DNA from: JBBSAT01 sp044223665
GTDB lineage: Bacteria > Myxococcota_A > Polyangia > Polyangiales > Sandaracinaceae
Reading direction: 5' to 3'
Length of the DNA: 64,000 bases
NCBI GenBank assembly: GCA_044223665.1
Contig: JBGALT010000008.1
Span: 35,235-99,234, forward strand
Shown here: positions 44,985 to 53,015 of the stretch, piece by piece
Numbering within the stretch: position 1 is the stretch's first letter
Layout of the letters: each line of letters starts with the position of its first letter
The notes under the pieces: model-generated
What the model was told of the DNA's origin: nothing
What the model saw: the letters and a program-made list of their open reading frames with translations, nothing else
The model's database searches: none
Translations under genes and position numbers: made by a program

Positions 44985-45787
44985 GGAATCGCCGGCTGCC
45001 ACCGCTCGAGCGCGTCCATCGCCGCGTCGGGCCAGCCCGCTTCGCGCCGCGCGTCGCGATCGAGTGGACGGCCACGAAAGAGGATCGGCGAGAGGGGCGG
45101 CGGGAGCGCGCGCACGAACGCCTCGAGATCGAGCGGCTCGCCGAGGCGCGTGAACCAGCGCACGGCGAACCGCACGTGCGCGATCTCCTCCCGTCCGATC
45201 GCCACGGTGAGATCGGCCGCCGAAGGATCGCCGGCCGCACGCAGCTCGGCCTCGAAGCGTCGCGCGTGATCGAGGTTGGCCGACTCGAGGCCGAGCCCGA
45301 CGAACGCGCAGAACGAGACCGGCGTCGCGATCGAGGGCGCACGCTCCCAGAACCAGTCGCGCACCGGGAACGCGCCGTAGGGATGGCCGAGCCGTGCGAG
45401 CTCGCGCTCGTAGGCGCCGAAGTGACGCGCTTCGTCGCCCGCGAGGCCGGCGAGCCCGCGCACGAAGGGCTCCGGCGCGTCCGAGAACGCGAGGATCGCC
45501 CACGCGAAGAGCTCGGCCGCCTGCAGCTCGTGGTGGGCGAACACGTGCAGCAGCTCGGCGCGCTTCTCGGGACGAACGAGCGCGCCGGCCCGTGGCGTCT
45601 TCCTGCGCTTGTCGGTCCGGACCAGCCAGGGGGGCCGCCCGGGCGCCGCGAGGCGGGTCGGGCGCCACGCGGCGTCCCGCTCGGTCGGGGGCGGCCCGGG
45701 CGCGCGCTTGATCGCGAGGTCGTCCGTCGTCACGAGCGACCACGCCCACGCTTCCAGCGTCCCTTCGCGCGGCGCCCCGCGGTTCAT
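44981..45787 (-). CDS. DUF455 ferritin-like diiron protein
   Basis: 268 residues. Four-helix ferritin-like core with paired carboxylate/His motifs: HHELQAAELFAW, GDEARHFGAYERE, GLGLESANLDHA and GREEIAHVRFAVRWF (two ExxH motifs), as in the DUF455 family, which is related to the diiron tRNA hydroxylase MiaE. The likely chemistry is O2-dependent hydroxylation or oxidation; substrate unknown. First gene of a two-gene unit with the ATP-grasp protein. The first ~60 residues are Pro/Arg-rich. Confidence 0.8.
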   Translation of the reverse strand: MNRGAPREGTLEAWAWSLVTTDDLAIKRAPGPPPTERDAAWRPTRLAAPGRPPWLVRTDKRRKTPRAGALVRPEKRAELLHVFAHHELQAAELFAWAILAFSDAPEPFVRGLAGLAGDEARHFGAYERELARLGHPYGAFPVRDWFWERAPSIATPVSFCAFVGLGLESANLDHARRFEAELRAAGDPSAADLTVAIGREEIAHVRFAVRWFTRLGEPLDLEAFVRALPPPLSPILFRGRPLDRDARREAGWPDAAMDALERWQPAIP

Positions 45788-45885
45788 GGGCGCGGTATGG
45801 CTCCCCGCCGCCAGGGCGTCGAGGGCCCGCGGCTGGTGAGGGTCGGATGGACTTGTCTCCGAGCGGGTCTATGAAGGGCGCTCCG

Positions 45886-46197
45886 ATGGCCGCCCCGCAC
45901 AAGCCCCTGACGAGCAAGCAGGCCGCGCACCTGCGCGCGCTCGCGCATCACCTCGATCCCGTGGTCCAGCTCGGCAAGGAAGGCGCGAGCGAGTCGGTCG
46001 TCGAGGCGACCAAGGCCGCGCTGCTCGCGCACGAGCTCGTGAAGATCAAGCTCCCGCAGGTCGAGAAGCCCGAGCGCCGCGCGCTCACGGCGGCCATCGC
46101 CGGCGCGACCAGCTCGGAGGTCGCGGGCGAGATCGGGCGCGTCGCGGTGCTCTACAAGCGGCACCCGAACAAGCCGAAGATCGCGCTGCCGAAGTAG
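45886..46197 (+). CDS. yhbY: YhbY/CRS1-type RNA-binding protein
   Basis: 103 residues. LTSKQAAHLRALAHHLDPVVQLGKEGASESVV with the GKEG loop and VLYKRHPNKPKIALPK are the CRM domain signature; the family binds pre-50S ribosomes or structured RNA. The ATG at 45886 begins the domain; Met codons at 45871 and 45847 would add short unlikely extensions. bioA follows 8 bp downstream on the same strand. Confidence 0.9.
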   Translation: MAAPHKPLTSKQAAHLRALAHHLDPVVQLGKEGASESVVEATKAALLAHELVKIKLPQVEKPERRALTAAIAGATSSEVAGEIGRVAVLYKRHPNKPKIALPK

Positions 46198-46205
46198 AGC
46201 CCGCC

Positions 46206-47516
46206 GTGCGCCTGCCGCCCTCGCTCTCGCGCGATCACGTCGTCTCGCTCGAGCGCGCGCACGTCTGGCCGCCCTACACCTCGAGCGAGCGACACGAGAC
46301 GCGCGACCCGCTCGTGATCGTCGAGGCCGAAGGCCCCTGGATCGTCGACGCCGACGGCACGCGCTACGTCGACGCCGTCTCGTCGTGGTGGAGCGCGACA
46401 CTGGGCCACCGCCACCCGCGCCTCGTGCGGGCCCTGGCCGATCAGGCCTCGCAGCTCACGCACGTGGCTGCCGGCGGCGTCACGCACGCACAGGTCGCGC
46501 TCCTGGCCGCGGAGCTCGCCGAGCTCGCCCCGGGCCTGCCGCGCACGCACTTCTCGGACGACGGATCGACCGCGGTCGAGGTCGCGGTGAAGATCGCGTT
46601 CCAGTACTGGCAACAGAACGGACGGCCGAAGCGTCATCGCTTCGTGTGTCTCTCGGGCGCCTACCACGGGGACACGATCGGCGCGGCGAGCCTCGCGTCG
46701 CTCGAGGAGTTCTCGGGCATCTTCGCGCCGCTCCTCTTCGACGTCGTGCACGCGCCGGGGCCGAGCGACGACGGCGGCTGGGATCGCGTGCTCTCTTCGA
46801 TCGAGGAGACGCTCCGCACGCGCGAGGACGAGATCGCCGGCGTGATCGTGGAGCCGCTCGTGCAGGGCGCGAGCGGGATGCGCATGCACACGCCGGCCGT
46901 GCTGCGCCACCTCGCCGAGGCCACGCGCCGCGTCGACACGTTCTTGATCGCCGACGAGGTGTTCACCGGCTACGGCCGGACCGGCACGATGTGGGCGTGC
47001 ACGCAGGCAGGCGTGGTGCCGGACCTGATGTGCCTCGCGAAGGGCTTCACGGCCGGCATCCTGCCGATGGGCGCGACGATGGCGAGCCAGCGCCTCTACG
47101 ACGGCTTCCGCGGCGGCCGCGAGCGCGCGCTCATGCACGGTCACACGTTCTGCGGGCACCCGCTCGGCGCGGCCATCGCGCGCGAGGTGCTCGCCATCTA
47201 CCGCGACGAAGCGGTGCTCGACGGCGTGGCCCTGCGCGCGGCGCGCATCGCCGAGCGCTTCGCGAAGCTCGGGGCCGTCCCGGGTGTCCGCAGCGTGCGC
47301 ACGCTCGGCGTCATCGGGGCCGCGGACCTCGGCGACGTCGGCTACGGCGGCACCGGGCTCGGCTGGCGCGTGGCCGACGCGGCCCGAGCGCGCGGCGTGT
47401 TCCTGCGCCCGCTCGGCGACACCGTCTACGTCGCACCGCCGCTCAACGTGCCGCTCGACGTGCTCGAGCGAGCCCTCGACGTGGTCGACGAGTCGATCCG
47501 CAGCGTGCTCGGCTGA
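46206..47516 (+). CDS. bioA: Adenosylmethionine-8-amino-7-oxononanoate aminotransferase
   Basis: 436 residues. VWPPYTSSE and VDAVSSWWSATLGHRHP are BioA-specific substrate and cofactor residues, IADEVFTGYGRTGTMWA holds the PLP Asp, and the Schiff-base Lys is Lys279 (CLAKGFTAG). It converts KAPA to DAPA using SAM as amino donor, in biotin synthesis, and belongs to class III PLP aminotransferases. No other bio gene is in the window. GTG start; probably in one transcript with yhbY. Confidence 0.93.
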   Translation: MRLPPSLSRDHVVSLERAHVWPPYTSSERHETRDPLVIVEAEGPWIVDADGTRYVDAVSSWWSATLGHRHPRLVRALADQASQLTHVAAGGVTHAQVALLAAELAELAPGLPRTHFSDDGSTAVEVAVKIAFQYWQQNGRPKRHRFVCLSGAYHGDTIGAASLASLEEFSGIFAPLLFDVVHAPGPSDDGGWDRVLSSIEETLRTREDEIAGVIVEPLVQGASGMRMHTPAVLRHLAEATRRVDTFLIADEVFTGYGRTGTMWACTQAGVVPDLMCLAKGFTAGILPMGATMASQRLYDGFRGGRERALMHGHTFCGHPLGAAIAREVLAIYRDEAVLDGVALRAARIAERFAKLGAVPGVRSVRTLGVIGAADLGDVGYGGTGLGWRVADAARARGVFLRPLGDTVYVAPPLNVPLDVLERALDVVDESIRSVLG

Positions 47517-47617
47517 CCCAACGATTCGAGCGCCAGCGACGGGGGCGCAGGGCTCTCGCTCGTTCGCCGCCGAGACAGCTGCTTCGGCCTCGCGTATCGT
47601 CGAGGCGCGGAGGGGTC

Positions 47618-50600
47618 ATGGGGCATGAACGTCGGGCCGTTCGATCACATGCGCGCGCGCTCGTCTTGAGCGTGGTCGCGAGCGCAGGCGCGGTGGCGTG
47701 CACGAGCCCGCCGGCCCCGACGGGCGGCGATGCGTCCGCCGCGAGCTGCACCTCGAGCGCGGAGTGCGACGACGGCGCCTACTGCAACGGCGCCGAGACG
47801 TGCATGCCGGGGATGGCCGGCGCCGACGCACGCGGCTGCCTCCACGCCTCTCCTTGTCTCGACTCCCAGCGCTGCGACGAGGCGCAGGACCGCTGCGTGA
47901 CGAGCTGCGCCGTGGAGCCCGACGCCGACGGCGACGGCGCCGACGCGATCGAGTGCGGTGGCGCGGACTGCGACGACACCGACGCGATGGCGCACCCGGG
48001 CGCGAGCGAGGTCTGCGACCCGATCGATCGCGACGAGGACTGTGATCCGAGCACCTTCGGCGATCGCGACGCCGATGGCGACGGGTTCTTCGACGCGACG
48101 TGCTGCAACCCGAGCCGGAGCGGCGGCATGCCGCTCTGCGGCACCGACTGCAACGACGTGCGGCGCGACGCGCACCCGGGCGCGACGGAGGCCTGCGACG
48201 GGTTCGACAACGACTGCGACGGAACGACCGACGAGAGCTTGCTCGTGCCGAGCTACCCCGACGCCGACCGTGATCTCCACGGCGCCACCGGCGCCAGCTC
48301 CGATAGGTGCCCCGGCGCCCCCGGCTGGTCGACCGTGTCGGACGACTGCGACGACACGAGCGCGCTGCGCCACGGCGCCCAGCTCGAGATCTGCGACGCG
48401 ATCGACAACGACTGCGACGGAACGACGGACGAAGCGCCGGTGTCGATCCCGTGGTTCGTGGACGCCGACGGCGATGGCTTCGGCGACGCGACGAGCGACG
48501 TCGTCGTCTCTTGTGCGCCGGTGCCCGGTCGCTCGGCGCGCAGCTCGGACTGCGACGACGGCGACGCGCACGTGAGCCCGCTCGGCACCGAGCTGTGCAA
48601 CGGGATCGACGACGACTGCAACGGGCGCGCGGATGCGCCCGGCACGCGTGCGGGCGACACGGAGGACGACGATGGCGACGGCGTCGCGGACGTGGTCTGC
48701 GGCGGCAGCGACTGCGACGACGCGCGCGGGGCCGTGTACCCGGGCGCCGACGAGCTCTGCAACGGGATCGACGACGACTGCGACGGCATGGTGGACGGCG
48801 ACAGCGCGAGCGCGAACTGGTACCTCGACCTCGATCACGACGGATTCGGCGACGCGAGCTCGGCGCCGATCGTCTCGTGCGACCCGCAGGCCGGGCGCGT
48901 CACGCGCGGCGGCGACTGCGACGATGGCGACGCCAGCGTCCACCCGCGCGCCGCCGATCTCTGCGACGACGAGGACACCGACTGCGACGGGCAGATCGAC
49001 GAGAACGGGATCCGCTTCGCGTTCTTCCCGGACGCCGACGCGGACGGCTGGGGCACCAGCGACCGGAGCTCGATCGTGTTCCGCTGCGCCGCGCCCGCCG
49101 GAACGTCGGCGCGCACCGGCGACTGCGCGGATACCGACGACACCCGCCATCCGATCGCGCTCGAGCAGTGCCAGGGAGCCGACGACGACTGCGACGGGAT
49201 GGTCGACGAGGCCTCCGATCGGATGTGGTTCGTCGACGTGGACGGCGACGGCCACGGCGTCGGGGCCGGCATCGCGGCGTGCATGGCCCCGACGGGTCGC
49301 GCTCCGCTCGGCGACGACTGCGACGACGCGGACCCGGGGAACTTCCCGGGCAACACCGAGGCGTGCAACGGCCAGGACGACGACTGCGACGGCACGGTCG
49401 ACGACGGAGCGGACGCGGCGTGCACGGGACCGCACGCCACCGGCACCTGCACCTCCGGACACTGCGCGCTCGCCTGCACCGGGACCTACGAGGACTGCAA
49501 CGCCTCGCCCGCCGACGGCTGCGAGGTCGACACCGACCACAGCGTCGTGCACTGCGGCTCCTGCGGCGCCGCCTGCGGGCCGGCCGACAGCTGCGGCATC
49601 ACGGCGGCCGGATCGTGCGACCTCGCGCCCGTCGTCCTCCTCGACGGGCACCTGCAGTCGATGATCGCTCTCCGCTCGACCGGCGGCGTGGCCGGCTGGG
49701 GCTCGGCGGCGTCGGCGCGGACCACGCTGCTGGGGGACACGTCCTCGCCGCTCGCCTCGTCGCTCGGGGACGTCGCCGATCTCGGCGTGGGCGGCACGGT
49801 CGGGTGCGCGGTGACGACCTCGCGACGCCTCTACTGCTGGGGCGCGAACAACAACGGACAGCTCGGCATCGGAACGACGAGCGGCGGCAGCTCCGGGCCG
49901 GTGCTCGTTCCCCTGCAGAACGTGGTCGACGTCGACGCGACCGACACGAGCGTGGCCGCGATCCTGGCCGACGGCACCGTGTGGACCTGGGGCCACAACG
50001 GCTCGGGTCAGCTGGGCAGCGCGACGCCGAGCCAGCGGACGAGCCCGGCCCAAGTCGCGGGGATCGGCGACGCGCTCGCGGTCGCGGGCATGACGGGCAC
50101 GTTCTGCGTGCTGCGCGGCGTGTCGGGCGGCGCCACGTACGTCACCTGCTTCGGCAGCAACGTCAACGGCGAGTGCGGGCTCGGCGCGACGTCTCCGGCG
50201 ACCGTGAGCCCGCCGGCCGGCAACGTGCTGGGCCTCCCGGGCGACGTGCGCGCGCTCTCGCGTGGCTACGCCGGCGGCGTGTGCGCCATCACGCGCAGCG
50301 GGGCGGCCTACTGCTGGGGATACAACCAGCCGTTCAGCAGCACTGGCTGGAGCCTGGGCCTCGGCGGATCGGCGCCCACGCCGGCCGTGACGACCGCGAC
50401 GCAGATGCCGGTGGCGAGCGAGGTCGTCGACGTGGTGCTCAACGGGCGCAACGGGTGCCTGCAGCGGCGCAACGGTGGCGCGCAGGAGATCTGGTGCTGG
50501 GGCCTCGACGGCGGCTGGCTGGACGGCGTCTCGAGCTCTCCGGTTCCGGTGCGCGTCGGGGGCACGATCGCGGGCGGGCTGAGCGACGTCGTCTCGATCG

Positions 50601-50740
50601 GCGTCGGGAACGCGCGCTGGTGTGCGGCGCGCGCCGGCGGCGGCGTCGTCTGCCAGGGTGACGACGGGAGCGGCGGCCTCGGCAACGGGCCGCCCCTCAC
50701 CGCGAGCGCGTCCCCGGTCACCGTGCTCGGCCTCCCATGA
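47618..50740 (+). CDS. Large lipoprotein with MopE-like metal-binding repeats and an RCC1-like propeller
   Basis: 1040 residues. Lipobox AVAC near residue 28. About 100-610 is a row of at least eight repeats with the motif DCDD...HPGA/VYPGADE...CNGIDDDCDG, the putative metal-binding (MopE-like) pattern in which paired Asp and Cys could bind Ca2+ or other metals. About 668-1040 forms RCC1-type blades (LYCWGANNNGQLGIGTTSGG, VWTWGHNGSGQLGSATPS, AYCWGYNQP). It is probably a long, stiff cell-surface protein. TATCGT lies 17 nt upstream and GGAGGGG just before the ATG. Confidence 0.85.
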   Translation: MGHERRAVRSHARALVLSVVASAGAVACTSPPAPTGGDASAASCTSSAECDDGAYCNGAETCMPGMAGADARGCLHASPCLDSQRCDEAQDRCVTSCAVEPDADGDGADAIECGGADCDDTDAMAHPGASEVCDPIDRDEDCDPSTFGDRDADGDGFFDATCCNPSRSGGMPLCGTDCNDVRRDAHPGATEACDGFDNDCDGTTDESLLVPSYPDADRDLHGATGASSDRCPGAPGWSTVSDDCDDTSALRHGAQLEICDAIDNDCDGTTDEAPVSIPWFVDADGDGFGDATSDVVVSCAPVPGRSARSSDCDDGDAHVSPLGTELCNGIDDDCNGRADAPGTRAGDTEDDDGDGVADVVCGGSDCDDARGAVYPGADELCNGIDDDCDGMVDGDSASANWYLDLDHDGFGDASSAPIVSCDPQAGRVTRGGDCDDGDASVHPRAADLCDDEDTDCDGQIDENGIRFAFFPDADADGWGTSDRSSIVFRCAAPAGTSARTGDCADTDDTRHPIALEQCQGADDDCDGMVDEASDRMWFVDVDGDGHGVGAGIAACMAPTGRAPLGDDCDDADPGNFPGNTEACNGQDDDCDGTVDDGADAACTGPHATGTCTSGHCALACTGTYEDCNASPADGCEVDTDHSVVHCGSCGAACGPADSCGITAAGSCDLAPVVLLDGHLQSMIALRSTGGVAGWGSAASARTTLLGDTSSPLASSLGDVADLGVGGTVGCAVTTSRRLYCWGANNNGQLGIGTTSGGSSGPVLVPLQNVVDVDATDTSVAAILADGTVWTWGHNGSGQLGSATPSQRTSPAQVAGIGDALAVAGMTGTFCVLRGVSGGATYVTCFGSNVNGECGLGATSPATVSPPAGNVLGLPGDVRALSRGYAGGVCAITRSGAAYCWGYNQPFSSTGWSLGLGGSAPTPAVTTATQMPVASEVVDVVLNGRNGCLQRRNGGAQEIWCWGLDGGWLDGVSSSPVPVRVGGTIAGGLSDVVSIGVGNARWCAARAGGGVVCQGDDGSGGLGNGPPLTASASPVTVLGLP

Positions 50741-50762
50741 TCACGCGGGCCGCGCGCCGGCG

Positions 50763-51314
50763 TCAGTGCATGTCGCCGAGGAGCGCGTCGAGCTCGGCGG
50801 TCGAGGCGAGCGCGCTCGTGTCGTAGTGCGCGGGGCTCCCGGCCCGCCGCACGAGCACGGCGCCGTAGGCCCACGTCCCGCGGATGCCGATGCCTACCTC
50901 CGTCGCGGCGCCCTCGGCGTCGACGACGGCGAGGATGTCGTCGAGGTACTCGGTGCGGCGGGTGTCGTCGAGATCCGCGAGCCCCTCGCTCGCGTCGTCG
51001 TCGAACTTCACGAGCACCACGACGCGCCGCGGCTCGCCCGGCGCGCTCGTGCGAACGACCACCGCGTCACGCGGCTCGAGCCCGGCGTGGACCTGCTGCG
51101 CGAGCGCGTCTGCGCCGGCGCCCTCCCCGTGGGCGACGCCGTCGTGGAGAAGCGCTTCGAGGCGCCGGCGCTCGGCCTGGCCGGGGGCACTGGCGCTCGT
51201 CGCGGAGGGGGACGAGGCGCCTCCGCTACCTCCACCGCCGCCCATGAAACAGCAGGCCGGGAGCTGGGTGGCGAGCGCGAGCGCGAGACAGAACGAGCGG
51301 GTGCGGTGGGGCAT
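50763..51314 (-). CDS. Lipoprotein of unknown function
   Basis: 183 residues. Signal peptide with lipobox LPAC (Cys21), a Gly/Ser linker to about 45, then a compact alpha/beta domain (DAVVVRTSAPGEPRRVVVLV, EYLDDILAVVDAEGAATEVG) of no known family. GGAAG lies in front of the ATG. Convergent with the MopE/RCC1 gene. Confidence 0.6.
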   Translation of the reverse strand: MPHRTRSFCLALALATQLPACCFMGGGGGSGGASSPSATSASAPGQAERRRLEALLHDGVAHGEGAGADALAQQVHAGLEPRDAVVVRTSAPGEPRRVVVLVKFDDDASEGLADLDDTRRTEYLDDILAVVDAEGAATEVGIGIRGTWAYGAVLVRRAGSPAHYDTSALASTAELDALLGDMH

Positions 51315-51478
51315 GGTGGCTTCCTGGCACCGAGGGTAGACGCGGTCGCGTGAAGCGACACGTCAAAGCACGTCAAATGACGCCGCCATGCGGCCATGTC
51401 CGCACGACGCTCCGTCGGAAGGCCTCCCGACGAATGCCCTCCGAGCCGCGTCCCGCAGACATCCCGCGCGGGCTCGCG

Positions 51479-51484
51479 TATCGT
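51479..51484 (+). promoter_or_regulatory. Leaderless-type -10 element of the beta-helix lipoprotein gene
   Basis: TATCGT, seven bases, GTG at 51492; the surrounding GCGTATCGTCGG is also found at 21612. Confidence 0.5.
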
Positions 51485-51491
51485 CGGCCCG

Positions 51492-52919
51492 GTGGCGATG
51501 GGGATCGAATCGGCCGCGTCCGCGCGGCGCGTACGGGTGGGATGGTCGCTCGAAGCGCTCGCGCTGGCGCTGACCATCGCGGGGTGCGGCGGCACGAACG
51601 ACGTCGGCGACGCGGGGCGCGCGTCCGACGGCGCGCTGACCGCGGACACGGGCGTCTCGACCGACGCGGGCGGGCCCGCCGCCGACACGGGCACCCTCCC
51701 CGACGCGTTCGTCCCGCCCGCGAGCGACTGCGCGGCGCTCCCGGCGCCGACGGGGACGATCGTGAGCGTCGAGCCGTCGATGGCGGCGGCGCTCCCGGCG
51801 ATGGTCCGCGACGCGGCCGCGGGCACCACGTTCGTGCTCGCCGACGGTGTCTATCGCACGACGGGAGACGAGGCTGCGCGCCGCCTGCAGATCCGCGCCC
51901 CCGGCGTCACCATCCGATCGGCCTCGGGCCACGCCGACGCCGTCGTGATCGACGGGGAGTACGTCACCCTCGAGATCCTCGGCGTCTACGAGAGCGACTT
52001 CACGCTCGCCGAAGTGACCCTCACTCACGCGGTCGACCACTGCGCGCACGTCTCGCCGCCCGATGGCGCCGCGAACATCACCGGCACGCGCTTCTACGGC
52101 GTCCGCTTCCTCGACTGCGGCGAGCAATTCCTGAAGGTGAACCCTTCCGGCGCCCGCGACGCGTTCGTCGACGACGGCATCGTCGAGTGCTCGCACTTCG
52201 AGATGACCGACGCCGGGCGCCCGCACGTCGAGCGCAACCCCGGCGGCTGCTACACCGGCGGCATCGACGCGCACGCGGCGCGAGGATGGATCGTGCGCCA
52301 GAGCACCTTCCAGGGGATCTACTGCGCGGGGGAAGGCCTGGCCGAGCACGCGATCCACTTCTGGGCCGGCTCGCGCGACACGCTCGTCGAGCGGAACGTG
52401 ATCGTCGACTGCGCCCGCGGCATCGGCTTCGGGCTCGTCGAGAGCGGCCCGTCGCGCGACTACCCGGACGACCCCGCGCCCGGGCTCTTCGTCGGTCACT
52501 TCGACGGGATCATCCGGAACAACGTGATCTTCGCGCGCATCGCGTACTACGACACGGGCATCGAGCTCGACCAGGCGCGCGGGGCCGAGGTGCTCCACAA
52601 CACCATCGTCGAGGACGACGCCACGGCCACCGGCCGCTACAGCTCGATCGACGCGCGCTTCCCGAACACCGCGGTCACGATCCGGAACAACCTCGTCCGG
52701 CGCCTCACGGTGCGCGACGCCGCCGGGACCACGAGCGATCACAACGTGGAGAACGTGGCCGCGAGCGACTTCGTCGACGCCGCCGGGCTCGACGCGCACC
52801 TCGTGGCGGGCGCGAGCGACGCGATCGACCAGGGCGTCGGCGAGGGGGGGGGCGGCCGCGCCCTCGACGGCGAGGCGCACGACCGCGGCGCGCCCGACCT
52901 CGGCGCGGACGATCGCTGA
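51492..52919 (+). CDS. Right-handed beta-helix lipoprotein
   Basis: 475 residues. Signal peptide with lipobox TIAGC, a DAG/DTG linker to about 75, then pectate-lyase-like beta-helix turns: FVLADGVYRTTGDEAARRLQ, GVTIRSASGHADAVVIDGE, NVIVDCARGIGFGLVESG, IIRNNVIFARIAYYDTGIEL and EVLHNTIVEDDATATGRY. Such helices bind or cut polysaccharide or serve as adhesins; no catalytic set is obvious. GTG start at 51492 is preferred over the ATG two codons later because of the promoter spacing. A hairpin element follows the stop. Confidence 0.75.
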   Translation: MAMGIESAASARRVRVGWSLEALALALTIAGCGGTNDVGDAGRASDGALTADTGVSTDAGGPAADTGTLPDAFVPPASDCAALPAPTGTIVSVEPSMAAALPAMVRDAAAGTTFVLADGVYRTTGDEAARRLQIRAPGVTIRSASGHADAVVIDGEYVTLEILGVYESDFTLAEVTLTHAVDHCAHVSPPDGAANITGTRFYGVRFLDCGEQFLKVNPSGARDAFVDDGIVECSHFEMTDAGRPHVERNPGGCYTGGIDAHAARGWIVRQSTFQGIYCAGEGLAEHAIHFWAGSRDTLVERNVIVDCARGIGFGLVESGPSRDYPDDPAPGLFVGHFDGIIRNNVIFARIAYYDTGIELDQARGAEVLHNTIVEDDATATGRYSSIDARFPNTAVTIRNNLVRRLTVRDAAGTTSDHNVENVAASDFVDAAGLDAHLVAGASDAIDQGVGEGGGGRALDGEAHDRGAPDLGADDR

Positions 52920-52934
52920 TCTACGACGTCCCAG

Positions 52935-52957
52935 AATCGTCGCGTGGAGCGACGATT
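52935..52957. repeat. Dispersed stem-loop element, copy 2
   Basis: AATCGTCGC, loop GTGGA, GCGACGATT. The stem is identical to copy 1, the loop differs, and the distance from the stop codon (15 nt) is the same. Confidence 0.7.
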
Positions 52958-53015
52958 GGACGAGGCTGGCGGGCAAGCCGAACAGCGAGCGCCCCGAGCA
53001 GCGGCTCGCCCGCCC

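Noticed and set aside
47645..50053. 802-residue minus-strand frame opposite the MopE/RCC1 gene
   Set aside because: Mirror image of the Asp/Cys repeats; Val/Ala/Arg-rich without structure.
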